Source: Methylococcales bacterium
GTDB taxonomy: Bacteria > Pseudomonadota > Gammaproteobacteria > Methylococcales > Methylomonadaceae
Length of the DNA: 38,575 nt
Direction: 5' to 3'
Assembly (NCBI GenBank): GCA_028712795.1
Contig: JAQTPT010000039.1
Location: 1-38,575, forward strand
Under the pieces are notes generated by a model, which ran no database searches, was not told the origin of the DNA, and saw only the letters and a program-made list of their open reading frames with translations. This document shows positions 25,953 to 35,025 of this stretch, in pieces; position 1 is the first letter of the stretch; each line of letters begins with the position of its first letter. The position numbers and the translations under genes are program-made.

Positions 25953-26510
25953 TTAATGCCAGCCACCGTATTGTGTGGTTGGATCGCCATGGAAACCCGC
26001 TGTCGTTTTATTGGCATCGGGAACCCTCGCTGTACCTTCCGCGGCCCGTACCAGATTGGCATGGGTATAACCACCCATAGCCTGAGCTTTTCTGGCAATG
26101 GAGGTAGTCAATGGATTCAGGTCATATTTTGTTATTTCCGGATGAACTACGGCTGTGATAAATTTTTCCCCGTCCGCAGAGTCGGGATAAAAGGTTAAGA
26201 CGATAGGTAAAACTGTATACTCCGGAATTCTGATGTGGTAATGACCGTTATACTGTACTGCGGTACTTGCAATAAGTTCCTCATATTTATCAGTGACCTT
26301 AATTGTTCCCGCTCTTATCGGGCCGTGATTGTTGCTAACGACCCCTTCCAGAGTAGTCGCATGTTCGTATTCTTTAACAACCTCTTTGATGAATGTAGTT
26401 TTCTGACTACTTTTTTCACAGCCTGTTAAAAAAGAACTCACGATAAGGAGCAATAACAATGGGTACAGCAATTTATATGTGGTCGTGGAATAGACTGACT
26501 GAGTGTTCAT
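25953..26510 (-). CDS. Small lipoprotein with carboxypeptidase-regulatory-like fold
   Basis: A 185-residue lipoprotein, not assigned to a characterised family. Signal peptide with a strong hydrophobic core (PLLLLLIVSSFLTGC), lipidated Cys at residue 31 and Glu at +2. Residues ~50-130 have the pattern of a carboxypeptidase-regulatory or Ig-like beta-sandwich: TLEGVVSNNHGPIRAGTIKV, then STAVQYNGHYHIRIP, then PIVLTFYPDSADG, where 'G.V....g.i..a.V.v....g.Y.i' is typical. The rest (residues 140-185) is low in hydrophobic residues and rich in Gly, His and Asn (GFHGDPTTQYGGWH), maybe unstructured. GGAGC 6 bases before the ATG sets the start. It is read in the same direction as maeB but 212 bases away, so likely separate. 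Confidence 0.7.
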   Translation of the reverse strand: MNTQSVYSTTTYKLLYPLLLLLIVSSFLTGCEKSSQKTTFIKEVVKEYEHATTLEGVVSNNHGPIRAGTIKVTDKYEELIASTAVQYNGHYHIRIPEYTVLPIVLTFYPDSADGEKFITAVVHPEITKYDLNPLTTSIARKAQAMGGYTHANLVRAAEGTARVPDANKTTAGFHGDPTTQYGGWH

Positions 26511-26897
26511 GGTAAGCTCCAGATCTTAGAGTTTATAATCGATAATATAACAGCGCTGAATCATGTCTGTGCATCAAAGGCTTATCAACCGGCGTAATTA
26601 TTCGCCCCCCTAGCATATAATAGCTGGCAAAGGGGGCGCAAGAAAACCCGCTCTAAGCAACCGTTCAAAAGTTATTTAACATTTTTAGGGAAATGAAACC
26701 TATAAGAAACCAAGGCTTAAACGATTAAGGTAGATTATATAAAAGGGCCTGCTATTTCTATATCTATGTTTATCGAATAAGCTCGATTCATCGAATAGTG
26801 CAACGACGGCAGTAAAGCGCGAAAATACACCGGGAGTTATCGATTTGCCGCCGCTCAAAATTCCATGAAACATTTCTTTCGTTTAATCAAATTCACC
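26511..26897. other. Intergenic stretch with one GC-rich hairpin
   Basis: AT-rich gap between the end of the M14/GCS2 pair and the lipoprotein gene. The only notable object is a stem-loop at 26603-26638: CGCCCCC pairs with GGGGGCG, with a second inner pairing TAGC/GCTA. It has no following T-run on either strand and so is not a clear terminator. No ORF was recognised. Confidence 0.5.
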
Positions 26898-27908
26898 CTA
26901 CATTCTTTCCATTAAATAACATAAACAGTCTTGTCTAATGACATCTTCATTAAGGGTTAACATAGAAGGCATGGTCAGGCGGTTTATTTGCAACTCACCG
27001 TTTTGAATTGAAAAAAAATCATCCGTGACATCATTGCCATATTCATTCATGGCGACGAGTGGCATAATGGCGTCATTTTTACAGGTCCCCATGACGGTTC
27101 CCGGTGAAACCTCGTTGAAATTCATCCGCTCAAGGTCTTCCTTTAGCAAAAGGTCGGTATCGACATTATTAAAGCTGAAACTTATTTTGTCGTTTATTTT
27201 AACCTGGGCAACAGTATGAAAAAGATCAATATTCTTGGCTAAAATTTGATGTTGCGGTAACTCGGTAAGTCGCAGGCAACAGTTCAGAAATTCCAGTGCG
27301 TGTTCCATGCCAAGTTTTTGGTCGGGTCGGCCGCATTCCAGAGTTACCGCCGGACAAATTTGCGCAAATGCTGCGGATTGTACGCCTTTAGGGCGAATGA
27401 AATAGACTATCAGCCGGCCGAATAAAGACGCCAACTGTAGAAATTTATTATCAAGATTGTTAATGCAAGCATAATGAGGATTTAGACCCGTATTGTTATG
27501 CACGTCCACACTGGCAAAAACGTTGCGCTTTTTCATGATGGCAACGATTTCTTGCGCCATTTGCGTTTCTGCGCTATCGGGTAATTCCGTACCCGGCCAG
27601 ATACGATTGTAATCAGGTTGCTTGTCGAGTCTTCTTAAGTCATGGCTTGCTGCTGCGACATTGCCGAAAAATACTGACAGTGAACGGGGTAGTTCCTTGT
27701 CTTGATATTTTTTTAGCAGTGACTGGATTGCCAGGAATCCCGTAGGTTCATTACCGTGCAACAACACCGACACAAACAGGGGTGCTGTATGCTTGCCTGA
27801 TAAATGAATTAGCGTGGGTTCCGGCAAAATAGTGCGCAGCTCTTTAGAGCTTACCTCCAGTAGGCCCTCCGGCAAATAATCCAGTTGCTTGAGATGCAAT
27901 AACTTCAC
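26898..27908 (-). CDS. Succinylglutamate desuccinylase/aspartoacylase-like metallohydrolase (M14 family)
   Basis: A zinc-dependent hydrolase of 336 residues. The first metal motif is HGNEPTG (His 51, Glu 54) and the third ligand is His 137 in SVDVHNNTG, giving the H-x2-E...H set of M14-type enzymes. The substrate-binding signature N-VAA...RRLDKQPDYNRIWPG matches the AstE/aspartoacylase branch ('N..A...R..D.d.NR..PG') and ECGRPDQ near residue 193 holds the general base Glu. The C-terminal ~90 residues are a beta domain as in AstE. Likely reaction: removal of an acyl or aminoacyl group from an amide-linked substrate. Its ATG overlaps the stop of the upstream ligase gene by 4 bases, so the two are an operon and probably act on a common compound. 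True arginine catabolism (astCADB) genes are absent here. Confidence 0.82.
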   Translation of the reverse strand: MKLLHLKQLDYLPEGLLEVSSKELRTILPEPTLIHLSGKHTAPLFVSVLLHGNEPTGFLAIQSLLKKYQDKELPRSLSVFFGNVAAASHDLRRLDKQPDYNRIWPGTELPDSAETQMAQEIVAIMKKRNVFASVDVHNNTGLNPHYACINNLDNKFLQLASLFGRLIVYFIRPKGVQSAAFAQICPAVTLECGRPDQKLGMEHALEFLNCCLRLTELPQHQILAKNIDLFHTVAQVKINDKISFSFNNVDTDLLLKEDLERMNFNEVSPGTVMGTCKNDAIMPLVAMNEYGNDVTDDFFSIQNGELQINRLTMPSMLTLNEDVIRQDCLCYLMERM

Positions 27909-29338
27909 ACAAATGTCCAGTCGCTTACAGGATTACCGGTATTTTGGTTTTTTACATAAGTTCGCGTCATTTCAGTAAAGTCATGATGTTGTTGGCTGAT
28001 ATAGTGGCGCTGCCATTGACAGCCATTTTGTTTATTGGCAACGCGTTGCTTGATAATGCCCAGGTAGTCATTAATTTCAGAATCGCAAACGCCTAGTGAT
28101 TTTAAACCTGTCATGGCTCTTGGCAAAAGTTCTGATGAAAGTAACTGGTGCAGGCGGTGTTTGGTGCCGTCGAACCAAATAATAGTCGTATCCAGTCCAT
28201 AGCGGGCCGCTTGATAAAAATTATCTTTTGCCTGCGCAAAAGGGAGTGGTAATCCTTTTGCGACGATTTCATTACAAATATTGTTTGCCAAGCCATAATA
28301 AAAAGCGGCATTGGCGATGGAGTCAATCACTGAAGGGCCTGCTGCAGGTGTCCGGTGTTCGACTCTGATATGCGGCGTACCATCCTCATCGAAGCCGATT
28401 AACGGTCTGTTCCAGCGCCAGATGGTCCCGTTATGCAAGCGCAAATGTCCAAGGGCCTCGATAGCACAATTCTGGTCTACGGGTAATAATACGGGGAAAT
28501 GCAGGAGATTTTCCTGAAAGCATTCAATAATAGAGTGTCTGGCATAGTCTGAGCCAAAACTGACTCGCCTGAGTGGCCCGTGAGCCGCGTCGCCAAAACC
28601 GCCGGATGCAACTGCCTGCTCGAAGAGAGGGATTCTGGATTCGTGCCACAGTTCTTTACCAAACAAAAACGGGGCATTGGCGCACAAGGCCACCATAGGC
28701 GCGGATGCAATGATGGAGGCATTATAAAAATGATGGGCTATTCGTAGTGGAAGCTGGATATGAGTTTGAAATGACGTGGTTGCCGCTTCCAGCATGACGT
28801 CATGATGCTCAATTTTGAGATGTTCCGCGCCGCTGATGTCGATATGAATGGCTTCGCCCCGTGTCTGTAAAACTTGTTCGTTTAAGGCTCGATACCTGTG
28901 CATGTCTGACATGTTGCCCAGATGTAAGTCCTGCTGTTTGAGTGTCGGCAGGATGCCAATCATAACGATTTTGTGATCGAGGCTTTCAGCATGTTGACTG
29001 GCTTTACCCCAGATGGACTGTAATTGCTGATGCAAGCCGCTAAACACATGGCCTGTTAAGGGTTCAGGAAGGCAGTTGAATTCTATATTGAATTTGGCGA
29101 GTTCTGTTGAAGCCAGCGGGTCATTGAGTGTTGCCAGAAAATGTTTGTTTATCGGAGACGGGCGCATGTTGTTATTAACCAGCCATGCTTCAATTTCAAA
29201 TCCCGCAACGGGATCGCGATGTGAACAGTTTTTTTGAGCGATCAATTTCTCCAGCAAAAGGGTTTCTTGCTCCAGTTTCTTATGAAAGCGTGTAAAGTCG
29301 CCCTCATTAAAATGTGATAGAGAAATTTCTTGGCCCAT
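27905..29338 (-). CDS. GCS2-type glutamate-cysteine ligase/carboxylate-amine ligase
   Basis: A 477-residue ATP-dependent ligase of the GCS2 superfamily, which joins a carboxylate (often glutamate gamma-carboxyl) to an amine. The start has the usual GFEIEAWLV motif (residues ~47-55) and FNIEFNCLPEPL, with the Glu residues that bind Mg-ATP in glutamate-cysteine ligases. Further recognisable parts are DISGAEHLKIEHHDVMLEAA, STSFQTHIQLPL and RVEHRTPAAGPSVIDSIANA, the latter with the His/Arg typical of the family. It is longer than E. coli YbdK (372) and not obviously a plant/cyanobacterial GshA, so glutathione synthesis is only one possibility. It overlaps the following M14-type hydrolase by 4 bases, a ligase/hydrolase pair that suggests making and trimming an amide compound. 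The start lacks a strong ribosome-binding site. Confidence 0.8.
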   Translation of the reverse strand: MGQEISLSHFNEGDFTRFHKKLEQETLLLEKLIAQKNCSHRDPVAGFEIEAWLVNNNMRPSPINKHFLATLNDPLASTELAKFNIEFNCLPEPLTGHVFSGLHQQLQSIWGKASQHAESLDHKIVMIGILPTLKQQDLHLGNMSDMHRYRALNEQVLQTRGEAIHIDISGAEHLKIEHHDVMLEAATTSFQTHIQLPLRIAHHFYNASIIASAPMVALCANAPFLFGKELWHESRIPLFEQAVASGGFGDAAHGPLRRVSFGSDYARHSIIECFQENLLHFPVLLPVDQNCAIEALGHLRLHNGTIWRWNRPLIGFDEDGTPHIRVEHRTPAAGPSVIDSIANAAFYYGLANNICNEIVAKGLPLPFAQAKDNFYQAARYGLDTTIIWFDGTKHRLHQLLSSELLPRAMTGLKSLGVCDSEINDYLGIIKQRVANKQNGCQWQRHYISQQHHDFTEMTRTYVKNQNTGNPVSDWTFV

Positions 29339-29577
29339 GATGTTAGTCAGGTTAACACGGATGATTCATCATACGGTGTTTTTGGAGATAGCGTCAATAA
29401 GATGCAAGCGGTTATTATGCTTGGCTTACGATGCCTGGCTTTTAGCGAATTTATTTTATGCCGGAGTTATTACTTCCGGTTCCGGTTGAGCATTTTCCTC
29501 TATCAGTTGTTTGCATTTCTCATTTTAATCAAATAGACTTCGTTTAGATCTAACTTTTGGTATCCACATAAATTCTT

Positions 29578-30843
29578 ATGGAAAAAGAAAGCGTTATTAA
29601 AATCACTCACGACGGGCTGGGTAATTTTCTCAACAGTATCCAGACGCTTTTCGTCGGGATGTTAAGAATATGGTCAATTCCGATTGTGTTAATGCTCAGT
29701 ATCACCGCAGGATTTACCACTTTTTATGGCTTGTCGCATTTTATAATCCCGTGGATTGCGCTGGCTATCACCATTGCAATTCAGTCTGTTATTGTGATTT
29801 GTTCTCTTGAAATTGCAGGAATTCACTGGAAGGCTAACCGATTACGCTATTTAAGCGTAGTGCTGTCTTTATTGGTAGCCGTCTCCGCTTCGGTTACTTT
29901 TTCGTATTTCAGGTTTTATGAGATTTCTCAAAGTGAAAACATACGGATTAGCCGGATCAACCACATTCGCAAGGATGTGAACGATTATCTGGCGGCGATT
30001 CAAATAACCAAAAGTGATATTTTAAAACAGCAAAACGGTGAGCTGGATAAAGCGAGCGCTGATGTGACCCAAGCCTATTTCGGAACGCATGCGCAAGTCC
30101 CCGCAGAGCATAAAAATCTGGTTGGAGAAGGCCCTTTCTGGAGGCATTACAACCAACTTTATCAGGCTAAAAAAGCCCAATTTGATCAACTTGAGAAAGA
30201 GTTTCATCTGCTGGATGAACATATACGAACCTTGCAAACCAGCCTGAACCACCTGACGGATGATACTGAAAATAACTATCAAAAGGCCCTGGCCGGTCTG
30301 CAGGAAGTGCAACTGAAATTCAATCAACTCGCCACTAATGCCGGACATACCGTTCCCCTTACGCCGATACTGATGACTTATGCCCAGCTTGTTCAAACCA
30401 TAACGCCATCCTTTGCCATGTGGAATGACTTTTCACCGTTTGCCTTTGCCTGTGCTGCATTAGTGGATTTTTTCACCGTCTTGCTGTCCTATCGTCTGGA
30501 AAGCACTGCGCCTGGGCCACTTTCCGAGGAAGAACAAGAGCTGGCTTTTGAATGTCTCAGGCAATTCTCAGAATTCAGAATCAATGACAACGATGAGCTT
30601 GAAATGGTCATTGAGAAATCGGATATTGAACGCGCCAGACGTTATTCTGACTGGTCGCGCATATTTGCGGTCGGGTTTTTATTAAGCCGCGGTTTTTTGC
30701 GCAAAATCGATGAAAGATCGGTGGAATTTGCGCCTAATCTTTATCCGCTTATTGCCGAACGGATGGGCGCGCAGCTTCGAGCCATAAAAGCGCAATCCCT
30801 GGAGGCGGCAGCACAAATCAGACAAGAATCAGGTGACCAATGA
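29578..30843 (+). CDS. Membrane protein with coiled-coil periplasmic/cytoplasmic loop, unknown function
   Basis: A 421-residue integral membrane protein I cannot assign. Hydrophobic spans: ~33-53 (WSIPIVLMLSITAGFTTFYG), ~56-77 (IIPWIALAITIAIQSVIVIC), ~89-108 (YLSVVLSLLVAVSASVTFSY) and one near 285-304 (FSPFAFACAALVDFFTVLLS). Between the third and fourth spans lies a ~175-residue soluble loop with a coiled-coil part (LYQAKKAQFDQLEKEFHLLD to LQEVQLKFNQLATN). After the last span ~120 residues form a soluble tail with acidic helices. The next gene starts inside its stop codon (ATGA overlap), so the two are translated together, and its partner is also a coiled-coil protein. No clear ribosome-binding site precedes the ATG at 29578. 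The pair may form a membrane-bound scaffold; no known system was recognised. Confidence 0.7.
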   Translation: MEKESVIKITHDGLGNFLNSIQTLFVGMLRIWSIPIVLMLSITAGFTTFYGLSHFIIPWIALAITIAIQSVIVICSLEIAGIHWKANRLRYLSVVLSLLVAVSASVTFSYFRFYEISQSENIRISRINHIRKDVNDYLAAIQITKSDILKQQNGELDKASADVTQAYFGTHAQVPAEHKNLVGEGPFWRHYNQLYQAKKAQFDQLEKEFHLLDEHIRTLQTSLNHLTDDTENNYQKALAGLQEVQLKFNQLATNAGHTVPLTPILMTYAQLVQTITPSFAMWNDFSPFAFACAALVDFFTVLLSYRLESTAPGPLSEEEQELAFECLRQFSEFRINDNDELEMVIEKSDIERARRYSDWSRIFAVGFLLSRGFLRKIDERSVEFAPNLYPLIAERMGAQLRAIKAQSLEAAAQIRQESGDQ

Positions 30844-32174
30844 GCAGTAGTCTATCACCGCTGGATGCCTGGTTATCAGGCGAAACTGCCGGATCCGATC
30901 CCGGTCAATTGTTTTGGGATCCCGGATTTGATGCGGAACGACGCGTTGTTATTTCCAAATTGGGGCCTTACCGCAAGTTGTTTGAGCGGCCTCAAAATTT
31001 TTTCCCGCGTTTTTTTCATCGTGTTTATTCATTGCCGATAGAAGACTGGGACATGACGATAAAAACCCGGCTTTATGGCGGGTTTTGTACCCTGACAACC
31101 GAGCTACAAATCCATTTTCAACCGACTCTCAAGTATATAGAAAGAAATTTGGATACATTGCCGGAGGTTAACCGGCAGATTAAATCCAGCTATGAAAGCG
31201 TGATAAAGGATATTGTGAATGCCGAGTTAAGCCATCTTAAGGATGGCGTGTGGGTACACACAGGCCTGACGGACATGGAAAGGCAAATTGAAAACGTCAT
31301 TAATGAAACCTTAATTTTAAAGCATATCCAGTGCCGTTCAGTTTGTCAGTTGACTCCAGCATTTGCCGAGCTTACCGATGATGAAAAGCTTGATGGCCGC
31401 TTTACGCAGGAAGCAGTTTATCTCAATGTCATGCAAAAAAACTTTGAATTTCGCGAGAAACAGACGCTGGAATTGTTCCGTCAGGAAGAAGAACTGGAAG
31501 TGTTGCGCCTGGAACATCAACAAAAGCAGCTGGAAACCATTAATCAGGAAGATGCGATACTGCGGCAAAAGCAGGCGCTGGAAGCTGAAGCGGTCAAGCG
31601 GCAGTTGGAGGAACAGGAAGCGCAACGTATTGAGCAGCATGCGATAGAAAGGCGCTTGCAGGAGCAAAAAACCAGGCATGAAATGCATTTAAAAGAAATC
31701 GAGCTGGCGGCAGAAATTCAACACCAGAAAGAAAAGCAAATACGCCAACAACAGCTTGACTTGCAAAAACAGGCTCAGCAATTGGAGCATGAACGCATGC
31801 TGAAAGAGCTGAAACGAGATGCTGAAATGAGGGATTATGAAAAAGAGCGCCTTCAATGGTTGCAAGGGAAAGAGCAGGAACAGCGCTTGAAACAGCTGGA
31901 GCTGGAAGCCGAACTTAAGGAGCAGGAAATCCATCAACTGGAGCGGCAAAAAATACAGGAAAGGATGGAAGCCGAAAAATTGGAGCATCAACAACGTCTG
32001 CATCAGATGCAATTGGAAGCAGAAATCAAAGAATTGGAACTGCGCGCGGAATCCACCAAAAGTAAGGATGAATATTTGCGAAGGGAAATTGAATGGCTGG
32101 TGCTGGATAAACAACGGGCGGAATTGACGCGTTCGATAAGAGAGGCTAGTCAGGGTGATGATGACAGGCGTTAA
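30840..32174 (+). CDS. Long coiled-coil protein with SPFH-like N-terminal part
   Basis: A 444-residue protein. Residues ~30-195 appear globular, and the string IKTRLYGGFCTLTTELQIHF followed by SYESVIKDIVNAELSHLKDG and TGLTDMERQIENVINETLIL resembles an SPFH/Band 7 domain as in flotillins and stomatins (beta strands, then helices with conserved hydrophobic spacing). Residues ~205-430 are an uninterrupted Glu/Gln/Leu/Lys-rich coiled coil (VLRLEHQQKQLETINQED, LQKQAQQLEHERMLKEL), like the flotillin tail but longer. There is no signal peptide or membrane helix, so attachment would be through its partner, the membrane protein whose stop codon it overlaps. The domain assignment is moderate; no sequence-specific motif proves it. 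The repetitive sequence uses codons like its neighbours. Function unknown, perhaps a membrane-linked scaffold. Confidence 0.68.
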   Translation: MSSSLSPLDAWLSGETAGSDPGQLFWDPGFDAERRVVISKLGPYRKLFERPQNFFPRFFHRVYSLPIEDWDMTIKTRLYGGFCTLTTELQIHFQPTLKYIERNLDTLPEVNRQIKSSYESVIKDIVNAELSHLKDGVWVHTGLTDMERQIENVINETLILKHIQCRSVCQLTPAFAELTDDEKLDGRFTQEAVYLNVMQKNFEFREKQTLELFRQEEELEVLRLEHQQKQLETINQEDAILRQKQALEAEAVKRQLEEQEAQRIEQHAIERRLQEQKTRHEMHLKEIELAAEIQHQKEKQIRQQQLDLQKQAQQLEHERMLKELKRDAEMRDYEKERLQWLQGKEQEQRLKQLELEAELKEQEIHQLERQKIQERMEAEKLEHQQRLHQMQLEAEIKELELRAESTKSKDEYLRREIEWLVLDKQRAELTRSIREASQGDDDRR

Positions 32175-32365
32175 CTACCTTTAATGTAATGTGTTTTGAG
32201 GAGTAAAAAATTCAAACTTTATTTGGTAATACATTAAAGAACAATGAGTTATTGAACAAGCTCTGTTTACACAGTTGTACGCGAAACAAGAAGGATTGTT
32301 TTTAACGGGACTCGTCAGGTAGACTGTTACGTTAGACTAACCTGAGCGAATAAATAAAATTTACG

Positions 32366-34039
32366 ATGGAATTTGACCGAAAACAGCGATGCCACTATTC
32401 TGATGTTCTTGAGCATCTGAAGACTTATTTCCCATCCCCCGTATCTGATCCCATCCTGGACGGCTATTTTGTCCATTCCATTTCGCGCTTTTTGGATCAG
32501 GTGGACAGCCTAAAATCAGCAAAGCCGTTGCTGGGTTCTGGCATCAAGAATGATCATTATGAAGCGAGCCAACAGGCGGTTTTTCCGGAGATGATAAGCT
32601 CTGTTGAGGAAGTGACAGGGTTGCTGGCTGAATTTTGTCAGGGAATGACGATCTGGTCCCACCCAAACGCACAGCTTAATGTGATACCGCCACCCACCAT
32701 TTCAAGCATCACGGCCTTTATCGCTGCCGCAATGTATAACCCGAATATTGTTTCAGACGAATATTCAGGGCGTTTCTCGGAAGCTGAAATCCAGTCTATT
32801 GCGATGCTTTCAGATTTGATTGGCTATGATCCCCAACTGTCGGGAGGCTTGTTTACCTTCGGCGGAACGGGCACAATTCTTTATGGCTGCAAACTGGGCA
32901 TCGAAAAAATATTGGGGGGGAGGGGTATGCAAGAAGGCATACGCGAGGATTTCAAAATCTTCTCCTCCGATGTGTCTCATTATTCGCATCTTACTGTGTT
33001 GGCGTGGCTGGGATTGGGAATGAAAAACCGGATAGCCATTCCTTCGACCTCCAACAATGAGATGTCCTTATGCGCATTGGAGAAAGCTCTGCGCGCAACG
33101 TTAAATAGCGGCGATAAGGTCGCCGTAATCATTGCCACGCTTGGCACAACGGATGCATTTGGAATTGATGACTTGGCCGCCATCGTGCATTTGCGTGACA
33201 GTCTGGTGGCCGAATATGAATTGGATTATGTTCCTCACGTTCACGCGGATGCCGTTATTGGTTGGGCCTGGGCGGCATTCAGGGATTACGATTTTGAAGG
33301 CAACCCACTGGGTTTTCATGCTCGCACCTTACGTTCATTAACGGATTCGCTGGTGCGTATTGACAGTTTGCAAATGGCAGACAGCATTGGAATTGATTTG
33401 CACAAGACCGGCTACGCGCCTTATCTCTCAAGCGTATTTTTGATCAAAGACCGGAGTTCTCTGGCACTGCTTAGCCGTGAGCCGGAGCAAATGCCGTATC
33501 TTTATCAGGTAGGCCATTATCACCCCGGCATCTATTCACTTGAGTGTTCCCGCTCAGGCGCCGGTGCGCTTGCAGCCTTGGCGAGCATTAGCCTGTTGGG
33601 CAAACAAGGCTACCGCGTGCTTATTGGCCATAATGTCGAGATGGCGGAAATGCTACGTGAGCGCCTGGAGCGTCATGCCTGTATTCAGGTGCTCAACGAC
33701 TACAACTATGGCCCGGTCACTTTGTTTCGTGTTTACCCGCCGGGCGTGGATACTGAAAAAGCCTTGCACCGCGAGCTGAACGACCCCGGTTACCGCAGCC
33801 AGTTAGAGGAGAATAATCTCTATAACCGGCGGCTGTTTGATTTGATTTACGAACGGGTTATGCAAGGTGAAGGTGTGCTGCTCTCCTGGACATTGGCTTA
33901 TCGATATGCGAGCTATCCAGACGCCCCGGCTGTCGCCGCATTAAAGTCTTTCATCATGAGCCCTTGGACTGACCTCAAAGCGATTGATTCTGTGGTCAAT
34001 CAGGTAATGGAAGTCCGCGAACAAATCTCCCGCTCTTGA
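32366..34039 (+). CDS. Group II PLP-dependent decarboxylase
   Basis: A 557-residue amino-acid decarboxylase of the glutamate/tyrosine/aspartate group II family. The cofactor Lys is residue 347 in GIDLHKTGYAPYLSS; the Asp-Ala pair that holds the pyridine ring is in HVHADAVIGWAW; HPNAQLNVIPPPTISSI near the N-terminus is the substrate-side loop of the family. The protein is larger than classic GadB (466) and more like the 540-560-residue bacterial decarboxylases that include PanP-type aspartate decarboxylase, but the substrate cannot be assigned from sequence alone. It follows the coiled-coil gene after 191 bases without evident ribosome-binding site, so it may have its own promoter. A carboxylate-amine ligase is encoded 3 kb upstream on the other strand; a link between them is speculation. 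Confidence 0.87.
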   Translation: MEFDRKQRCHYSDVLEHLKTYFPSPVSDPILDGYFVHSISRFLDQVDSLKSAKPLLGSGIKNDHYEASQQAVFPEMISSVEEVTGLLAEFCQGMTIWSHPNAQLNVIPPPTISSITAFIAAAMYNPNIVSDEYSGRFSEAEIQSIAMLSDLIGYDPQLSGGLFTFGGTGTILYGCKLGIEKILGGRGMQEGIREDFKIFSSDVSHYSHLTVLAWLGLGMKNRIAIPSTSNNEMSLCALEKALRATLNSGDKVAVIIATLGTTDAFGIDDLAAIVHLRDSLVAEYELDYVPHVHADAVIGWAWAAFRDYDFEGNPLGFHARTLRSLTDSLVRIDSLQMADSIGIDLHKTGYAPYLSSVFLIKDRSSLALLSREPEQMPYLYQVGHYHPGIYSLECSRSGAGALAALASISLLGKQGYRVLIGHNVEMAEMLRERLERHACIQVLNDYNYGPVTLFRVYPPGVDTEKALHRELNDPGYRSQLEENNLYNRRLFDLIYERVMQGEGVLLSWTLAYRYASYPDAPAVAALKSFIMSPWTDLKAIDSVVNQVMEVREQISRS

Positions 34040-34119
34040 GCTGGATCCTTTATTTTTTTGGTCGAGGCTTTGTGAGGCTAGATATGCCATTGCCTATAGC
34101 AATCAGTTGTTGCTTAATT

Positions 34120-35025
34120 TTAGTTCCGTGAAATTCTAAAGTTGGTAAGCAAGCTGTATTCGTTACCCGGTGGAATTTCTACAACATCAGCAACTACATT
34201 ACCTGTCTCGACGCAAATAAATCGTTGGTAGCCGTCATTTTCCAGATCAGGCAATTTTTCTGACTTTGTTGTCCATGGATTCCACACCACTGCTGTTTTA
34301 TTTCGGGAGGAGGTGATGCTAATCTGGCGATTAAAAGCGGAATCGTCAATAATTAACTCGTTTTTCACGTCTGCGTAGATACGTTCGACTTCCCCCGTAA
34401 CAGTCACTGCACCCATTTGGAGTTTTTGCGTATAACTATCTAAGTTATCGGTGTATCCGGTACCGTCCAGCCCCAAAATCCGCATCTGGTTTATATCGCC
34501 GATAAGTAAGTAAGCATGGAGAGCTTGTGTAATGGAGAATACTTGATTACCAGTATTGCGTGTGGTTAATTCAAGGGTAAGGGTATTCCCGACGGAAATT
34601 TCAAGATCCAGAGAAAACGGTTGTTGCCAGAAACTTTCGCTTTGCTCGGTTTCCAAAAACCTCAACTTAACCTTTGTTTCAAACTCAGAAACTGCTTGTG
34701 TTCCAGAAACTGCCCAAAGGCTGTTGCGGACAAAGCCATGACTAGGACGGTTTAAATCTTTAGGATCCGGTCCAAACCAGGGCCAGCAGATGGGAATGCC
34801 TCCCCTGATAGCTTTGCCTGCATCGTAATAGGCTTTTTGGCTTAGAAATAAAAGATCTTCCCCTTCTCCAGTAGGCTTGAATGAGAGGACTTGACCTGCA
34901 TATAACGAAATCAAAGCCGTTGCGCTACGGTTGCTGATAAGAATGAATGGGAAGCCGCCGTCGCCCTTTACGAACCTGAGTTGGCCGGCAATCCCATAGT
35001 TGATGTTTAGTTGTTCAATATCCAT
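34120..35025 (-). CDS. D-hexose-6-phosphate mutarotase (aldose 1-epimerase family)
   Basis: Interconverts alpha and beta forms of glucose 6-phosphate and related sugars. The 301-residue product from ATG 35025 fits the YeaD family (294 in E. coli). Landmarks: GGIPICWPWFGPDP with the Gly-Gly-x-Pro and Trp-Pro-Trp-Phe-Gly typical for the family, SHGFVRNSLW carrying the first catalytic His, QALHAYLLIGD with the second His, TGYTDNLD, WNPWTTKSEKLPDL, and FICVETGNV with the catalytic Glu. An in-frame TTG at 35073 would add 16 residues unlike the family, so the ATG is preferred. It stands 236 bases beyond glgX on the same strand; both act on glucose polymers or hexose phosphates, so a shared transcript is possible but not shown. 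Confidence 0.92.
   Translation of the reverse strand: MDIEQLNINYGIAGQLRFVKGDGGFPFILISNRSATALISLYAGQVLSFKPTGEGEDLLFLSQKAYYDAGKAIRGGIPICWPWFGPDPKDLNRPSHGFVRNSLWAVSGTQAVSEFETKVKLRFLETEQSESFWQQPFSLDLEISVGNTLTLELTTRNTGNQVFSITQALHAYLLIGDINQMRILGLDGTGYTDNLDSYTQKLQMGAVTVTGEVERIYADVKNELIIDDSAFNRQISITSSRNKTAVVWNPWTTKSEKLPDLENDGYQRFICVETGNVVADVVEIPPGNEYSLLTNFRISRN

Noticed and set aside
26603..26638. GC-rich stem-loop considered as terminator of the M14/GCS2 operon
   Set aside because: No T-run follows on either strand and it lies ~260 bases beyond the stop codon.
29330..29536. A 68-codon plus-strand ORF ahead of the membrane protein gene
   Set aside because: Overlaps the divergent ligase start, no ribosome-binding site, no match to a known peptide.
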